A DNA stretch of 64,000 nt from Curtobacterium sp. MCBA15_012 (GTDB lineage Bacteria > Actinomycetota > Actinomycetes > Actinomycetales > Microbacteriaceae), in contig NZ_CP126267.1 of the NCBI RefSeq assembly GCF_001864935.2, forward strand, positions 868,001 to 932,000, written 5' to 3'. This document shows positions 34,362 to 42,947 of the stretch, one piece after another. Within the stretch, counting starts at the first letter, position 1; each line of letters starts with the position of its first letter. The notes below the pieces were generated by a model, which ran no database searches, had not been told where the DNA came from, and saw only the letters and a list, made by a program, of their open reading frames with translations. The translations under genes were made by a program, and so were the position numbers.

Positions 34362-35150
34362 GTGACCGCCCCGGTCCACCCCGCGCGGAACGCGCTCGCC
34401 GCCCGACTCCGGGCGGCGGGCAGCGTCTTCGCCGAGGACGAGGCCGACCTCCTGCTCGAGGCCGGTGACGGCGACCCCGTGCGACTCCGGACGCTCGTGC
34501 AGCGTCGGCTCGCCGGGGAGCCGCTCGAGGTCGTCCTCGGCTGGGCGGCCTTCGACGGGCACCGGGTCCGTGTCGCCGCGGGCGTGTTCGTCCCGCGCAC
34601 CCGCACGACCGTCGTGGTCGAGCAGGCAGCCCGGCGGCTCCAGCGGTACGACCGCGTGGTCGACCTGTGCTGCGGGGTCGGCGCGATCTCGGTCGCGTTG
34701 CTCGGCCGGGTCGGTGCGCTCGACCTCGTGGCGGCCGACGTCGACCCGGACGCAGCGGACGTCGCCGCGGAGAACATCGGCGACCGCGGGATCGTCGTGA
34801 CGGGCGACCTGTTCGCGCCGCTGCCGGACCGGTTCCGCGGGGCGGTCGACGTCGTCGCCGTGAACGCCCCCTACGTGCCGACGGCGGAGATCGCGCTGAT
34901 GCCCGTGGAGGCTCGGGAGCACGAGCGCACGGTCGCCCTCGACGGCGGCCCGGACGGGCTCGACCTGCACCGCCGGATCGCTGCGGGCGCGGGGGAGTGG
35001 CTCCGGCCGGGCGGTGCGGTCGTCATCGAGGTGTCCGAGGAGCAGGCAGCGACCTCCGCGGCGGCGTTCGCAGCCGCGGGCTTCGCCGTCGAGGTCGTGC
35101 ACGACGACGCGGTCGACGGGACCTGCGTGGTGGCGGTCCGTCCGAGCTGA
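34362..35150 (+). CDS. PrmC-like protein-(glutamine-N5) methyltransferase, substrate unknown
   Basis: SAM-dependent methyltransferase of 262 aa. The SAM motif is VVDLCCGVGAISVALLG and the catalytic motif is VNAPYVPT, where Ala replaces the first Pro of the NPPY motif of release-factor methyltransferases. This matches a separate actinobacterial family annotated as putative glutamine-N5 methyltransferases of unknown target; PrmC itself is not in the window. The GTG at 34362 is chosen as the homology start. Upstream there is a degenerate 50-bp direct duplication (GATCGTGACCGC at 34308 and 34358). Confidence 0.85.
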   Translation: MTAPVHPARNALAARLRAAGSVFAEDEADLLLEAGDGDPVRLRTLVQRRLAGEPLEVVLGWAAFDGHRVRVAAGVFVPRTRTTVVVEQAARRLQRYDRVVDLCCGVGAISVALLGRVGALDLVAADVDPDAADVAAENIGDRGIVVTGDLFAPLPDRFRGAVDVVAVNAPYVPTAEIALMPVEAREHERTVALDGGPDGLDLHRRIAAGAGEWLRPGGAVVIEVSEEQAATSAAAFAAAGFAVEVVHDDAVDGTCVVAVRPS

Positions 35151-35220
35151 CCGGCGGTCCACCGCGCTGACCCGGCGCAGTCCGTGGCGGCCGGCTCGGC
35201 CCGGGGTGGTCGGGCGCCGT

Positions 35221-35296
35221 CCGCACTCAGCTGTTCAGCCCGCACTCGGCGGTTCAACCCGCACCGGTCGGGTGAGCCCGCACCGGTCGGGTCAGC
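35221..35296. repeat. 19-bp tandem repeat, four units
   Basis: Units starting CCGCACTC or CCGCACCG at 35221, 35240, 35259 and 35278. The last two are nearly identical (CCGCACCGGTCGGGT). The final unit includes the stop codon of the minus-strand molybdoenzyme gene. Confidence 0.75.
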
Positions 35297-36926
35297 CCGC
35301 GCTGACCTGGACGCTGTGCCACCCGGAGGCACCGTTCGGCGCCGGCTGCCGTTCGACGCTCGTCTGCACCTGCCCGTCGGCACTGATCGCTCGCACCTGC
35401 AGGCGGTGCGACCCCGCGGTGGGCTGCCACCGCCAGACCCACTGGCGCCAGGTGTCCGCCGACGCGGAGTCTGCGAGCGTCGCGTCCTGCCACGGACCGT
35501 CGTCGACCTGCACCTGGACGCCCTTGACGCCCGTGTGGGGCTGCCACGCGACGCCCGCGACCGCGACCGTTGCTCCGGCGTCCACGGTGCTGCCGTCGCG
35601 CGGGGTGTCGATCCGTGACTCGAGCTTCACCGGCCCCCGCTCCGACCACCCGCGGGGCGTCCAGTAGCCCTGTGCGTCGGCGAACCGGGTGACCTCGAGC
35701 TCGGTGACCCACTTCGTGGCCGAGACGTAGCCGTACAGGCCGGGCACCACCATGCGGACCGGGAACCCGTGCTCCGGCGGCAACGGCTCACCGTTCATCC
35801 CGACGGCCAGCAACGCCGCCGTCCCCTCGTCCTGCAGGACGTCGAGCGGGGTCCCGGCCGAGAAACCGTCGCTGCTCCGTGACAGCACCATGTCGGTGCC
35901 GTCGTGCACACCCGCCCGGGCCAGGAGCTCGCGGATGGGGTAGCCGAGCCACATCGCGTTGCCGATCAGGTCGCCACCGACCTCGTTCGACACGCAGCTC
36001 AGCGTGGCCATGTGTTCCTCGAGCGGGAGCGCGAGCAGTTCGTCCCAGGTCAGCTCGACCTCGCGGTCGACCGCGCCGTGGATGCGGAGCCGCCACTGTG
36101 CCGGGTCGATCGACGGTACGCGGAGCGCGGTGTCGATCCGGTAGAAGTCGGTGTTCGGCGTCACGTACGGGCTGATGCCGGACACGTCGAGCGAGGCACC
36201 GGCCGGCACGGCGGGGGCGGCCGTCGCGGGCGCCGGGAGGCGGATCGCACGACGCGCGGCTGCGGCCGCCTGCAGCGCGGAGGTCCCGATCCGGGAGGCA
36301 CTGCCGACGACGACCGCCGTCACCGCGGTCGCGGCGCCCCACACGAGGAAGGCGCGGCGTTCCGTCCCGGCGGGCCGGGGTGCGGCGGACGGCACCGCGG
36401 CGGCAGCCTCCCACCGTCGGAGCCGCTGCAGGAGCACGCGGAGCACGACCACCGCCGCGGCGACGCCGAGCACGGTCGGGGCGCCGTCCCACGTCCCGCT
36501 CCCGGTGCGGGTGGTCACGGACAGGAGGGAGAGGACGCCGCCGAGCGCGAACACGAGGGCACCGAACGGCGGCCGTGCACGTTCCAGGACGCCGGCGCCG
36601 GCGCTCACCGCGGCGGTGACGACGGCCATCAGCACGAACAGCGCGGCCTTGTCACCGGTGCCGAACAGCCCGACCATCAGGTCCTTCGCGGCCGGCGGTG
36701 CGAGGTCGATCACCGCAGACCCCACCGCCACGAGCGGACTGCCCGCCCCACCGAGCAGGAGCGCGACGAGCTCCGCGACGCCGAGGAAGACGGCGACCGC
36801 GACGACCCCGCAGGCAGCGGCGAACAGGACTGGGCGGCCCACCGGGGGCTGCGGAGCGTCGTCTCCCGGTGTCGTGCTGTGTGCCGGTGTCGTGCTGGGT
36901 GCCGGCGGACGGTCTGCGGTGGTCAC
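35292..36926 (-). CDS. Membrane-anchored molybdopterin oxidoreductase, sulfite-oxidase-like
   Basis: Protein of 544 aa. Residues 1-200 hold about four or five hydrophobic helices (for example VLFAAACGVVAVAVFLGVAE). Then comes the oxidoreductase molybdopterin-binding domain, with the Mo-ligand Cys near residue 311 (TLSCVSNEVGGDLIGNAMW) and VVPGLYGYVSATKWVTELEV, and a C-terminal Ig-like Mo-co dimerisation domain (residues about 440-544). It probably faces the outside of the membrane and oxidises or reduces a small sulfur or other oxo compound; the electron partner is unknown. GTG at 36926 has TACGCT exactly 6 nt upstream (36938-36933), so it is probably leaderless. Confidence 0.9.
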   Translation of the reverse strand: MTTADRPPAPSTTPAHSTTPGDDAPQPPVGRPVLFAAACGVVAVAVFLGVAELVALLLGGAGSPLVAVGSAVIDLAPPAAKDLMVGLFGTGDKAALFVLMAVVTAAVSAGAGVLERARPPFGALVFALGGVLSLLSVTTRTGSGTWDGAPTVLGVAAAVVVLRVLLQRLRRWEAAAAVPSAAPRPAGTERRAFLVWGAATAVTAVVVGSASRIGTSALQAAAAARRAIRLPAPATAAPAVPAGASLDVSGISPYVTPNTDFYRIDTALRVPSIDPAQWRLRIHGAVDREVELTWDELLALPLEEHMATLSCVSNEVGGDLIGNAMWLGYPIRELLARAGVHDGTDMVLSRSSDGFSAGTPLDVLQDEGTAALLAVGMNGEPLPPEHGFPVRMVVPGLYGYVSATKWVTELEVTRFADAQGYWTPRGWSERGPVKLESRIDTPRDGSTVDAGATVAVAGVAWQPHTGVKGVQVQVDDGPWQDATLADSASADTWRQWVWRWQPTAGSHRLQVRAISADGQVQTSVERQPAPNGASGWHSVQVSAG

Positions 36927-37097
36927 CCGAGCAGCGTAGGTCGGCGGGACCCCGGATGCGCTGACAGTCGGGGGACTGTGGACGGCGCGACTGCCGTCGG
37001 GGCCTGTGGAGGAGGGAGCCGCTGCCACCCACCGGGTTCCCGGACCGTTCACCGACCGCCACAGCGCGCTGCCCGCCACCCGTGCGAGGATCGGACC

Positions 37098-37826
37098 GTG
37101 CCGAAGCCCCCCGACCGCGTCCCCCGACGTGGTCGCGGACGTGCCACCGGCCGGCGCCGTGTCGAGCGGTCGCCGCGTGCCGGTGTGCCGCGGCGTCGGA
37201 TGTCGACCGCGCGCCGCATCACCGTCCTGCGCTGGGTGGTCCTCGCCGTCTGGGCCGTCCTGCTCGGCACCCGCGTCGCCGTCGTGACGGCGGCGCCGCA
37301 GACCGACCTGACGCTCCTCGGCGTCGTCGAGCTGCTCGCGATCACCGCGGGGGTCCTCCTCGTCGGTGCCGCGGTCGTCCGCGCGCAGGCGGTCCGTCGT
37401 CGTCGCGCGGACGAGGCCCTGGCCCTGGCGATCCGCCGCATCGACCCGACGGTCTGGCTCGTGCCCGCGGCCCCGACACCGGAGCTGCGGGACGCGGTGC
37501 GCCGGGCGCGGCCGGACGCCGACCTCGGACAGCGGGTCACGTGGGCGTTCGGCGCGACCGAGGCCTCGCTCTGGGAACTCGAGGAGCGTCGGGCGACCAG
37601 GCTGTTGGTCATCCGCTGGAGCCGGGTGGTGCACGTCGGCATCGAGGACGTCGACGGGGAGCGGCGCGCGAGCGCGGTCGCCCTGCACTACGTGCGTCCC
37701 GACGACTCGACGGCCGTCGCGACCTTCTTCGTGCGCTCGGCACCCGGGTCGAAGCGCCTGCTCGGCCGCGGTCCGCGCCTGGACCGGCTGGTCGCCGATC
37801 TCGCCCGGGAGCGGATCGTCGCCTGA
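37098..37826 (+). CDS. Hypothetical membrane-associated protein
   Basis: Protein of 242 aa with a strongly basic N-terminal tail (about 40 residues, many Arg), two hydrophobic segments (VLRWVVLAVWAVLLGTRVAV; LGVVELLAITAGVLLVGAAV) and a soluble C-terminal domain with no motif I recognise. GTG at 37098 is preferred because GAGGAT (37086-37091) lies exactly 6 nt before it, as at other leaderless starts here, and AGGA is also suitably placed; ATG at 37200 (208 aa) is the alternative and skips the Arg tail. It is convergent with gnd. Function unknown. Confidence 0.6.
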   Translation: MPKPPDRVPRRGRGRATGRRRVERSPRAGVPRRRMSTARRITVLRWVVLAVWAVLLGTRVAVVTAAPQTDLTLLGVVELLAITAGVLLVGAAVVRAQAVRRRRADEALALAIRRIDPTVWLVPAAPTPELRDAVRRARPDADLGQRVTWAFGATEASLWELEERRATRLLVIRWSRVVHVGIEDVDGERRASAVALHYVRPDDSTAVATFFVRSAPGSKRLLGRGPRLDRLVADLARERIVA

Positions 37827-37897
37827 CGCACACGAGGGCCGCTCCTCCCAGAGCGACCCTCGCGGTGCACCCGCCGATGTCGGTGCTCCTGCGGACG

Positions 37898-39355
37898 TCA
37901 GTGCGTCGACGGCTCCTGCTCGACCTCGCGGCGGTCGTCCTCCGACCACAGGGTGTGGAAGGTGCCGTCCTTGTCGATGCGCTGGTAGGTGTGCGCGCCG
38001 AAGAAGTCCCGCTGGCCCTGGATGAGCGACGCGGGGAGACGGTCGGACGCGAGCGAGTCGTAGTACGCCAGTGCCGACGAGAAGCCCGGTGCGGGGATGC
38101 CCGACGCCACCGCGATGCCGACGATCCGGCGCCAGGCGGCCTCGCCCTCGGCGACGGCGTTCGCGAAGTACGGGTCGACGAGGAGCGACTCGAGTCCCGG
38201 GTTCTCGTCGTACGCCTCGACGATGCGGTTGAGGAACTGCGCCCGGATGATGCAGCCACCCCGCCAGATCTTCGCCACGTTGCCGAGGTCGATGTCCCAG
38301 CCGTACTCCTTCGCGCCGGCGATGATGACGTCGAAGCCCTGCGCGTACGCGACGACCTTCGACGCGTAGAGCGCGGCGCGCACGTCGTCCTCGAACGTGT
38401 CGGGGACCTCGACGACGTCCGGTCGCCGCTGCACGGACTGCTGCACGGCGGCACGCTGCGACGGCTTGGACGACACGGCGCGCGCGAACACCGCCTCGCC
38501 GATGCCGGACACCGGGATGCCCAGGCCGACCGCGTTCTGCACGGTCCAGACACCGGTGCCCTTCGAGCCGGCCTCGTCACGGATGACGTCGACGAGCGGC
38601 TTGCCGGTGTCGGCGTCCTGCTGCTTGAGCACCTCGCCGGTGATCTCGATCAGGTAGGACTCCAGGTCTCCCTCGTTCCACTTGCCGTAGATCTCGACGA
38701 GTTCCTCGACGCTGTGGCCCCCGGCGCGACGGAGCAGGTCGTACGACTCCGCGATGAGCTGCATGTCCGCGTACTCGATGCCGTTGTGCACCATCTTCAC
38801 GAAGTGGCCGGCACCGTCGGTCCCGATGTGGGTCACGCAGGGCTCGCCCTCGGCGACCGCGGCGATCGACTTCAGGATGGGCCCGAGCGTCTCCCAGGCC
38901 TCGTCCGAGCCGCCCGGCATGATCGACGGACCGTGCAGGGCCCCTTCCTCGCCACCGGAGATGCCGGTCCCGACGAAGTTCAGCCCCTTCTCCTTGAGGT
39001 CGTGCTCGCGACGGATGGTGTCGTGGAAGTTCGCGTTGCCGCCGTCGACGATGATGTCGCCCTCCTCGAACCGCTCGGCGAGCTGTTCGATGACGGCGTC
39101 GGTGCCCTTGCCGGCCTGCACCATGATGATCGCGGTCCGTGGCTTGGACAGCGACGCGACGAACCCGTCGATGTCCTCGGACGCGATGAACCCGGCATCG
39201 CCGTGCTCACGCATCAACTCCTCGGTGCGCGCGAAGGTGCGGTTGTAGACCGCGACCGTGTTCCCCTCGCGTGATGCGAGGTTCCGTGCGAGGTTCGACC
39301 CCATCACGGCGAGGCCGATGACCCCGATGTTCGCCTGTCCGTCGTTCTCTGCCAC
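37898..39355 (-). CDS. gnd: 6-phosphogluconate dehydrogenase, decarboxylating
   Basis: Oxidative pentose phosphate enzyme producing ribulose 5-phosphate, CO2 and NADPH; 485 aa. The N-terminal Rossmann motif is GVIGLAVMGSNLARNLA with the NADP-binding YNRTFARTEE. Substrate-binding and catalytic residues lie in GTGISGGEEGALHGPSIMPG and HFVKMVHNGIEYADMQ. The C terminus carries QRDFFGAHTYQRID. The start is GTG at 39355 with AAGGAG upstream. It is divergent from gntK, so the two would join in gluconate use: gluconate to 6-phosphogluconate to ribulose 5-phosphate. Confidence 0.97.
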   Translation of the reverse strand: MAENDGQANIGVIGLAVMGSNLARNLASREGNTVAVYNRTFARTEELMREHGDAGFIASEDIDGFVASLSKPRTAIIMVQAGKGTDAVIEQLAERFEEGDIIVDGGNANFHDTIRREHDLKEKGLNFVGTGISGGEEGALHGPSIMPGGSDEAWETLGPILKSIAAVAEGEPCVTHIGTDGAGHFVKMVHNGIEYADMQLIAESYDLLRRAGGHSVEELVEIYGKWNEGDLESYLIEITGEVLKQQDADTGKPLVDVIRDEAGSKGTGVWTVQNAVGLGIPVSGIGEAVFARAVSSKPSQRAAVQQSVQRRPDVVEVPDTFEDDVRAALYASKVVAYAQGFDVIIAGAKEYGWDIDLGNVAKIWRGGCIIRAQFLNRIVEAYDENPGLESLLVDPYFANAVAEGEAAWRRIVGIAVASGIPAPGFSSALAYYDSLASDRLPASLIQGQRDFFGAHTYQRIDKDGTFHTLWSEDDRREVEQEPSTH

Positions 39356-39466
39356 GTGGGTCTCCTTCGTCCTGACGTTGGCCCCAACCTACGAGCCGTC
39401 GCCCCGGTCCGCACGGATGCTGTGGCAACTGGGTACGAGCGTTCACCAGACCCATACTGTGGAGGG

Positions 39467-40006
39467 ATGACCGACAGCGACGTCCTCCCGCCCGTGCTCG
39501 TGATGGGGGTCTCCGGCTCCGGCAAGTCGACCATCGGCCAGGCGCTGTCCGACGCGTTCGCCGAGCAGGGCCAGCCGAGCGTCTTCGTCGACGCGGACGA
39601 CCTGCACCCGGCCGCGAACAAGGAGAAGATGCGGCAGGGCGTGCCGCTCACCGACGAGGACCGTTGGCCGTGGCTCGACGCCTGCGCGACGCGCATCGCC
39701 GAGGTCCAGGCCTCGGGGCACCGGTGCGTCATGGCGAACTCCGCGCTCAAGCGCGCCTACCGCGACCGCCTGCGTGCGGCCGCGCCCGACCTGGTGATCG
39801 CCTTCCTCGACGGCTCCCACGACCTCGTCGCGGTGCGCCAGTCGCACCGCCACCACGAGTACATGCCGACGTCGCTGCTCGACTCGCAGTTCGCGACCCT
39901 CGAGCGCCCGCAGGCCGACGAGACCGCCGTCCTCGTGTCGATCGACGGTCCCGTCGACGACACGGTGGTGACGATCACGTCGGCACTCGCGGTCACTTCC
40001 GGCTGA
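39467..40006 (+). CDS. gntK: Gluconokinase
   Basis: Thermoresistant-type gluconate kinase, 179 aa, producing 6-phosphogluconate for the divergent gnd. The Walker A motif GVSGSGKS spans residues 14-21, and family segments DADDLHPAANKEKM, DEDRWPWLDA and HHEYMPTSLLDSQFATLE follow. TACTGT at 39455-39460 lies 6 nt before the ATG (leaderless signature), though GGAGGG also lies there. Its 3' end overlaps the convergent SHOCT gene by 14 nt. Confidence 0.95.
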   Translation: MTDSDVLPPVLVMGVSGSGKSTIGQALSDAFAEQGQPSVFVDADDLHPAANKEKMRQGVPLTDEDRWPWLDACATRIAEVQASGHRCVMANSALKRAYRDRLRAAAPDLVIAFLDGSHDLVAVRQSHRHHEYMPTSLLDSQFATLERPQADETAVLVSIDGPVDDTVVTITSALAVTSG

Positions 40007-40238
40007 GCTCGGACAGGCGTCCGCGGTACTCCTCGGCGTCGATCTCGCCGCGGGCGAACCGGTCGGCGAGGACCGACCGGGCGTCCGAGCGCGCCCGCCA
40101 CGATCCGCGGCGCAGGACGCCGAACAACACGGCGCCGACGACGAGGACGAGGACGAGGAGCAGGGGGAACGCCGGGAACGGCGGGCCGGCGTGCCAGTGG
40201 GGGCCGACGGCGGCGAGGGTGGTGAGAGCGGTGTGCAC
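39993..40238 (-). CDS. Small SHOCT-domain membrane protein
   Basis: Protein of 81 aa: a single hydrophobic segment (FPLLLVLVLVVGAVLFGVL) followed by a C-terminal SHOCT motif (VLADRFARGEIDAEEYRGRLSEL). SHOCT is a short oligomerisation-like motif found at the ends of many small bacterial membrane proteins. The start is GTG at 40238, preceded by AGGAGGA with 4 nt spacing; the longer frame upstream is not needed. Convergent overlap with gntK. Function unknown. Confidence 0.8.
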   Translation of the reverse strand: MHTALTTLAAVGPHWHAGPPFPAFPLLLVLVLVVGAVLFGVLRRGSWRARSDARSVLADRFARGEIDAEEYRGRLSELSRK

Positions 40239-40440
40239 GGGGTCCTCCTGTGGTCCGGTGGTCGTCGCTGGTGCGACAGGACGATCGTCCGGCCTGGAGG
40301 CACGCCACGCGTCCGCCGGGGAGGCCCACTTCCGTCTGCTCCCGCGGTGGGTCCCGCGGTCCTCCTCCACAGCCGGGTACGCCCGGGGGAGTAGTCCACA
40401 GATGCGGCGCTGACGGGTCGTCGCGCGGGAGCGACGGACC

Positions 40441-40446
40441 TAGGCT
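40441..40446 (+). promoter_or_regulatory. -10 element TAGGCT of the sensor kinase gene
   Basis: TAGGCT ends 6 nt before the GTG at 40453, so transcription would begin at the start codon itself. No Shine-Dalgarno is present, supporting a leaderless mRNA. Confidence 0.5.
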
Positions 40447-40452
40447 CGCCCC

Positions 40453-42132
40453 GTGACCACCGACGCCCCTGCTCCGCCGCCCGGTACCCGCCGGGTCCTC
40501 GGTGGGTCGCGCTTCGGTCGGATCGGGCGGGTGCTCCCGATCGCCGTCGTGCAGATCGCCGGCACCCTGCTCGCCTCGGGTGTCGTGGGCGGTCCGGGCG
40601 GTCCCGGCCCCGGCCCCGGGGCGAGACCACACTGGGTCATCGGTGGTCCACCGAGCCCGCCCGTCGACGTCGTGCCGCTCGCGGTCGTGCTGCTCGTGGC
40701 CGGCGTCGTCGCCCTGCCCTGGCGGTGGTCCTTCCCGCGGACGGTCCTCGTGGTCACCCTCTGCACGACCGTCGGGTACGCCGTCCTCGTCCCCGCGCGC
40801 GGACCGTTCGTCGCTGCGCTCACGATGGCGATGGCGAACGCCTGGTTCCGTGGACACCGGAGCGCCGTCCTGGTGTCCGCCGCCGTCGCGGTCGCGCTGC
40901 TGCCGACCGCCGACGACCTGGTCGGACGGTCGTCCGGCGCGGATCTCGACGGCGTCTTCCTCGCCCTGGCCTGGGTCACCGTGACGATCGTCGTGTCGGA
41001 GCTCGCCCGCGACCGGACCGAGCGCGTCGCCGAGCGGCGGCGCGCTCGGGTAGCGGCCGAGCAGCAGCGCGCCCGCGACGAGCGCGTCCAGATCGCGCGG
41101 GAACTGCACGACTCGGTCGCCCACAGCATGTCGCTCATCAACCTGCAGGCCGGGGTGGCACTGCACCTCGGCGCCGGGCTCCCCGAGGCGACGAAGGAGT
41201 CACTCACGAGCATCAAGGACACCAGCCGCGACGCGCTCGTCGAGCTGCGGGCCATCCTCGGCGTGCTGCGCTCGGCCGACGGGACGGGCCTGACACGGAC
41301 CGGAACAGGGATGGGGACCGGGACGGCTGAGGGTACGGCTGCGGGGACGGGTACGGCTGCGGGGACGGGTACGGCTGCGGGGACGGGTACGGCTGCGGGG
41401 ACGGGTACGGCGTCGGGGACCGAGGCGGTCGCGGGGGCGGGAGCACCGGCGCGGGCTGTGGCGGCGGCCGGGGGACCGGACCGCGTTCCCGAACGGAACC
41501 CGGTCCCCGGGCTGGACCGTGTCCCCGACCTCGTCGCCCGTGCGCGGGCGGCCGGGGTCGACGTGTCGGTCCGTGTCGACGGGGACCCGACGGCGATCGG
41601 CGGCATCGTCGACCGCAACGCCTTCCGGATCGTGCAGGAGTCCGTCACCAACGTGATGAAGCACGCGCCCGGCCACCGCGCGACGGTCGACGTCCGTGTC
41701 GGACCGGACGTGGTCGAGCTCGTGGTCGAGGACCGCCCGCGACCGGACGCTCCTCCGCGCGCCGACCCGGCTGCGCAGCCCTCGGTCCGGCTCGGCGACG
41801 CCGGCAACGGGCTCATCGGCATGCGCGAGCGGGCCGACGCGGTCGGCGGGACGATGACGGCCGGACCGCTGCCCGGCGGCGGCTGGCGGGTCGCGGCACG
41901 CCTGCCCCGCCCGGCCGACCGCGCCGCGCTGGCTGACCGCGCCGCGCTGGCTGACCGCGCTGCGCTGGTGGACCGACCCGGGCCGACCGACCGCGCTGCG
42001 CCGGCCGACCGCGCTGCGTTGGCGCACCGACCCGCGCCGACCGACCACGCTGCGCCTTCCGACCGCCCTGTTCCTTCCGACCGCCCTGCGCCTTCCGACC
42101 GCCCCGCCCCGAGACCCGAGGACCGAGCATGA
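40453..42132 (+). CDS. Two-component sensor histidine kinase (NarL/DesK type)
   Basis: Membrane sensor kinase of 559 aa. The N-terminal 180 residues hold several hydrophobic helices with a Gly/Pro-rich loop. The HisKA_3 dimerisation domain has RELHDSVAHSMSLINLQAG with phospho-acceptor His near 219. The ATPase domain contains NAFRIVQESVTNVMKHA (N box) and GNGLIGMRERADAVGG (G box). Two low-complexity insertions are unusual: an 18-bp repeat coding for Gly-Thr-Ala-Ala units between the two domains (about 294-322), and a C-terminal tail of Asp-Arg-Ala/Pro-rich repeats (about 500-559). The response regulator overlaps by 4 nt. Signal unknown. Confidence 0.9.
   Translation: MTTDAPAPPPGTRRVLGGSRFGRIGRVLPIAVVQIAGTLLASGVVGGPGGPGPGPGARPHWVIGGPPSPPVDVVPLAVVLLVAGVVALPWRWSFPRTVLVVTLCTTVGYAVLVPARGPFVAALTMAMANAWFRGHRSAVLVSAAVAVALLPTADDLVGRSSGADLDGVFLALAWVTVTIVVSELARDRTERVAERRRARVAAEQQRARDERVQIARELHDSVAHSMSLINLQAGVALHLGAGLPEATKESLTSIKDTSRDALVELRAILGVLRSADGTGLTRTGTGMGTGTAEGTAAGTGTAAGTGTAAGTGTAAGTGTASGTEAVAGAGAPARAVAAAGGPDRVPERNPVPGLDRVPDLVARARAAGVDVSVRVDGDPTAIGGIVDRNAFRIVQESVTNVMKHAPGHRATVDVRVGPDVVELVVEDRPRPDAPPRADPAAQPSVRLGDAGNGLIGMRERADAVGGTMTAGPLPGGGWRVAARLPRPADRAALADRAALADRAALVDRPGPTDRAAPADRAALAHRPAPTDHAAPSDRPVPSDRPAPSDRPAPRPEDRA
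41332..41421. repeat. 18-bp in-frame tandem repeat in the kinase gene
   Basis: Five units of GGTACGGCTGCGGGGACG at 41332, 41350, 41368, 41386 and 41404, the last diverging. Copy-number change would lengthen the interdomain linker by 6 residues per unit without a frameshift. Confidence 0.85.
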
Positions 42133-42818
42133 GCGACGCGACCGTCACCGCACCGATCCGTGTCGTGCTCGTCGACGACCAGGTGCTGATCCGCGCCGGC
42201 CTCCGCGCACTCGTCGACGCCGAACCCGGGATGACCGTGGTCGGGGAAGCGGGCGACGGCGACACCGCGGTCGACCTCGTTGGCCGGGAGCGCCCGGACG
42301 TGGTGCTCATGGACATCCGGATGCCGGGGTCGGACGGGCTCGACGCCACGCGACGCATCGGAACCGACCCGGACCTCGGTGCGGTGCACGTGGTGATCCT
42401 GACGACCTTCGAGGAGGACGCGTACGTGTTCGAGGCGATCCGCGGCGGAGCGGCGGGGTTCCTCGTGAAGGACACCGAGCCCGCCGAGCTCCTCCGGGCG
42501 ATCCGGACGGTGTACGCGGGGGAGTCGCTGCTGTCCCCGGGGGCGACACGGTCCCTCGTCGCCGCCTACGCGACGCACGCGAAGCCGTCCGCCCTCGCGC
42601 CGGCGCTCGACGTGCTGACCGAGCGGGAACGACAGGTGATGCAGCTCGTCGCGCTCGGCCTGACGAACGCCGAGATCGCCGAGCGCCTGTTCGTCAGCCC
42701 GATGACCACGAAGACCCACGTGTCCCGCGCGATGATCAAGCTCGGTGCCCGCGACCGGGCGCAGCTCGTGGTCTTCGCCTACGAGACGGGCCTGGCGACA
42801 CCCGGCTGGCAGCCGTGA
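42129..42818 (+). CDS. NarL/FixJ-family response regulator
   Basis: Partner of the preceding kinase, 229 aa. The receiver domain has VLVDDQVLIRAGL with phospho-acceptor Asp62 in VVLMDIRMPGSDG, the switch Thr in ILTTF and Lys in FLVKDTEP. The C-terminal LuxR-type helix-turn-helix is LTERERQVMQLVALGLTNAE followed by IAERLFVSPMTTKTHVSR. The ATG overlaps the kinase stop, so the pair is co-translated. Regulated genes cannot be identified from the window. Confidence 0.95.
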   Translation: MSDATVTAPIRVVLVDDQVLIRAGLRALVDAEPGMTVVGEAGDGDTAVDLVGRERPDVVLMDIRMPGSDGLDATRRIGTDPDLGAVHVVILTTFEEDAYVFEAIRGGAAGFLVKDTEPAELLRAIRTVYAGESLLSPGATRSLVAAYATHAKPSALAPALDVLTERERQVMQLVALGLTNAEIAERLFVSPMTTKTHVSRAMIKLGARDRAQLVVFAYETGLATPGWQP

Positions 42819-42947
42819 CCGCGGAGGTGCGAACCGCAGCGACATCCGCGAGCACGCCCGAGGTCCGCGTCACCCGCCGCCCTCGCAGACCTCCCCGAGA
42901 GCGCCGCGGGGCTCGGCCCTCGTGTCGTCGAGGCGTGAGCGACGAGG

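Noticed and set aside
37200..37826. ATG at 37200 as start of the hypothetical membrane protein
   Set aside because: No ribosome-binding site precedes it, whereas GTG 37098 has both AGGA and a -10-like hexamer at the leaderless spacing; kept as an alternative only.
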